Assembly: GCA_002841655.1 (NCBI GenBank)
Contig: PHAH01000054.1
Location: forward strand, 1-5,885
From: Candidatus Falkowbacteria bacterium HGW-Falkowbacteria-2
GTDB taxonomy: Bacteria; Patescibacteriota; Patescibacteriia; Patescibacteriales; UBA12465
Length of the DNA stretch: 5,885 nt
Direction: 5' to 3'
Every line of letters starts with the position of its first letter. Position 1 is the stretch's first letter. Below the pieces are notes generated by a model. The model searched no databases, was not told the origin of the DNA, and worked only from the letters and a program-made list of their open reading frames with translations. The translations under genes and the position numbers were made by a program. Positions 4,453 through 5,885 of this stretch are shown here, in pieces.

Positions 4453-5558
4453 AGCCAAGTGTGGCTGAAAGAGAGGCGCAGGGAAAAGAAATGTTGAAGC
4501 GCCTCACCCTTCGCTTGACTGAAGCAGGATTAAGCGAAGACGCCCTTAATCAATATCGCGACTTAATTGAGCGTGTTAATTTTTCCAATATCGACTTTGA
4601 TTCGCCTGAAGGAAAAATTCATGTTGATATGTTTGCGGCACTATTGAGCCGGCAGCCAAACGGGGAAGTATATTTTCAAAATATCTTGGCAGCAATTAAT
4701 AAGGATTGGCATGAAATTAAGGAGTTATCCGTTGTATCAGTCAAGGAGGTGGTCGCTGAAAGCATTGATTTAGACATCGGTACCAACCGCAGAGTTGATC
4801 GCGTGAAGTGCGCCTTCGGGGATAACGACGCATATGAATTCACTTTGTCTGCTGATTTGGAGGATCATGTTGACCCAAGGGAGAGTAACTCCTTCGTTGA
4901 GAAAGAAGTATATGATAGTCCGACAGCGAAGAATAATCCTTGGCTGCAAAAATATTTCGGCTATATGGAGACGAAGCTTTCCGGCCGATCATATCGACTA
5001 ATCGCCAAAGAATATCTGCCTGGCAAAAATATCGCTCAATACTGTAATGAACTCGAGCCTGAGCCCGAGATTTCGTCTGAATTCATCAATGTTGCTTGTG
5101 AGGCTGCCTATACCATGGGAGGAATATATAAACACATGCAAGGGCGGATTTTGAGTGATTTAAAATTGGAAAATATCATCTATAATTATCAAAATACCGA
5201 TAGTGCTGAGCCGGCTTGCCGAATTTGCGATCACTCGGGCATCTATGATAATGAGCCGGAAAGACATGGTGTTGCCCAGATTCTAGCCCAGCTGAGCAGT
5301 TTAATTGAGATGTATTATGCCAAGGCCCGGCACATCAATGGCGTCAATGATGAAGATTGTCGCGAGGTGGCAGTTGAAATCACTTCCGCCTATATTGAAT
5401 CTTTCTTGTCAGAAGCTGGCGAGGAAAACGAGCAATCATTTTTTGAACAGATTGCTAATTTAAAAACAGAGAATATTAATACCCGACCCTTTGATTTATC
5501 TGACGATTTGCTCGATTATATCTTAATCAATAAATCAGCTTTCGAGGCTGCTGCTTAA
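4431..5558 (+). CDS. Divergent protein-kinase-fold protein
   Basis: The 375-residue product has a helical N-terminal part (1-100) and a kinase-like part (about 110-300). YRLIAKEYLPGKNI (188-201) reads as the hinge strand. LSDLKLENIIYN (241-252) matches the catalytic loop, with Asp243, Lys245 and Asn248 in the HRDxKxxN positions. CDHSG (266-270) takes the DFG place, with Asp267. The His-Arg of HRD is Leu-Ser, a non-RD arrangement. I see no glycine-rich loop and no clear VAIK lysine; the Glu157-Glu159 stretch (EKEVY) may be the alpha-C helix. It may therefore phosphorylate proteins or small molecules, AMPylate, or be a pseudokinase. The C-terminal 75 residues are acidic and helical. It is in tight order with the nucleotide-hydrolase genes, which suggests a linked pathway; the substrate is unknown. 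No Shine-Dalgarno sequence. Confidence 0.68.
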   Translation: MSEKLEFKPSVAEREAQGKEMLKRLTLRLTEAGLSEDALNQYRDLIERVNFSNIDFDSPEGKIHVDMFAALLSRQPNGEVYFQNILAAINKDWHEIKELSVVSVKEVVAESIDLDIGTNRRVDRVKCAFGDNDAYEFTLSADLEDHVDPRESNSFVEKEVYDSPTAKNNPWLQKYFGYMETKLSGRSYRLIAKEYLPGKNIAQYCNELEPEPEISSEFINVACEAAYTMGGIYKHMQGRILSDLKLENIIYNYQNTDSAEPACRICDHSGIYDNEPERHGVAQILAQLSSLIEMYYAKARHINGVNDEDCREVAVEITSAYIESFLSEAGEENEQSFFEQIANLKTENINTRPFDLSDDLLDYILINKSAFEAAA

Positions 5559-5564
5559 AAAAAT

Positions 5565-5592
5565 TATATGTCTGAAAAACAATTAGACTTCA
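5565..5592 (+). repeat. Repeated gene-start sequence, copy 2
   Basis: These 28 nt cover the start of the last gene and encode MSEKQLDF. They are nearly identical to copy 1 at the start of the preceding gene, apart from one extra codon and one base change. The proteins are not visibly related after this point. Confidence 0.7.
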
Positions 5593-5885
5593 TCCACATT
5601 TTTAATGAAGCGGAAAAAACGCCGGATAATTCGGCTGAGGACATTGACGTTTCAGAGGAAGCAGAAAATGACCCCGTCGCTTTTGATGAATTACAGGCAG
5701 AGCAGCGCCGAGAGATAGAGAAAGCGGAGTTAGCCAAACAGCAACGAGAAAAAAATGATCAGTTAAAGCAACGTCGCATTTCTCTATTATTGAAAACCAC
5801 CCCGACGGTAGCGGAGTTCAATGAATTCATGCCTGAGATTATTCGCTATCAAGAAAGAATGAATGATTTCCGCACAGCCTATGAA
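5568..5885 (+). CDS. Acidic, probably coiled-coil protein of unknown function; 3' end outside window
   Basis: The frame is open for 106 codons to the last base, so the C-terminal part is missing. It starts 9 bp after the stop of the kinase-like gene and continues the operon. An acidic, probably disordered stretch (about 14-45) leads into a long charged helix rich in Glu, Gln, Lys and Arg (about 44-70) that looks like a coiled coil. Then comes RRISLLLKTTPTVAEFNEFMPEIIRYQERM (69-98), which seems more compact and helical. No signal peptide or membrane segment is visible in this part. I do not recognise a family. The first residues, MSEKQLDF, echo those of the kinase-like protein. No Shine-Dalgarno sequence precedes the ATG; the leader is an A-tract followed by ttat. 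Confidence 0.75.
   Translation, partial: MSEKQLDFIHIFNEAEKTPDNSAEDIDVSEEAENDPVAFDELQAEQRREIEKAELAKQQREKNDQLKQRRISLLLKTTPTVAEFNEFMPEIIRYQERMNDFRTAYE

Noticed and set aside
1..5885. CRISPR array or insertion sequence
   Set aside because: No regularly spaced repeats and no transposase or terminal inverted repeats were seen. The only mobility-type gene is the tyrosine recombinase.

Overview
The window looks like chromosomal DNA of an uncultivated bacterium, most plausibly a member of the Candidate Phyla Radiation (Patescibacteria). This is inferred from AT-rich DNA, very short gaps between co-directional genes, few Shine-Dalgarno sequences, a papain-like peptidase tail of a kind I associate with these genomes, and many small or divergent proteins. 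No rRNA, tRNA or other strict taxonomic marker is present. All complete genes end in TAA or TAG, which fits the standard bacterial code.

Left part (1-1573): the 3' end of a papain-like (C1-type) cysteine peptidase gene runs rightward. It meets a leftward gene for a small membrane-anchored protein with an exported C-terminal domain. A strong two-way hairpin terminator lies between them.

Middle (1574-2990): a 255-bp divergent intergenic region holds candidate promoters for both flanking genes, two short inverted repeats, and a GC-rich block able to form competing hairpins. A complete tyrosine recombinase follows (all six catalytic residues present), then a 57-codon basic helix-turn-helix protein whose promoter places the transcription start at or next to its ATG.

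Right part (2998-5885): a near-consensus promoter (TTGACT, 17 bp, TATAAT with a TG extension) starts an apparent operon with gaps of 18, 6, 9 and 9 bases. It encodes an MTH1/NUDT1-like Nudix hydrolase, a second Nudix hydrolase, a MazG/DCTPP1-like all-alpha NTP pyrophosphatase, a divergent protein-kinase-fold protein, and the start of an acidic, probably coiled-coil protein that runs off the window. The first three would cleanse the nucleotide pool of oxidised or non-canonical nucleotides. The last two have unknown roles but begin with nearly identical 25-28 nt sequences.

The helix-turn-helix gene and the Nudix operon have promoters that share the 8-mer cgtcagca at the same place in the spacer. 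This suggests, but does not prove, common control by the small DNA-binding protein. The most interesting hypothesis is a regulated nucleotide-sanitation cassette linked to an atypical kinase and placed next to a site-specific recombinase.
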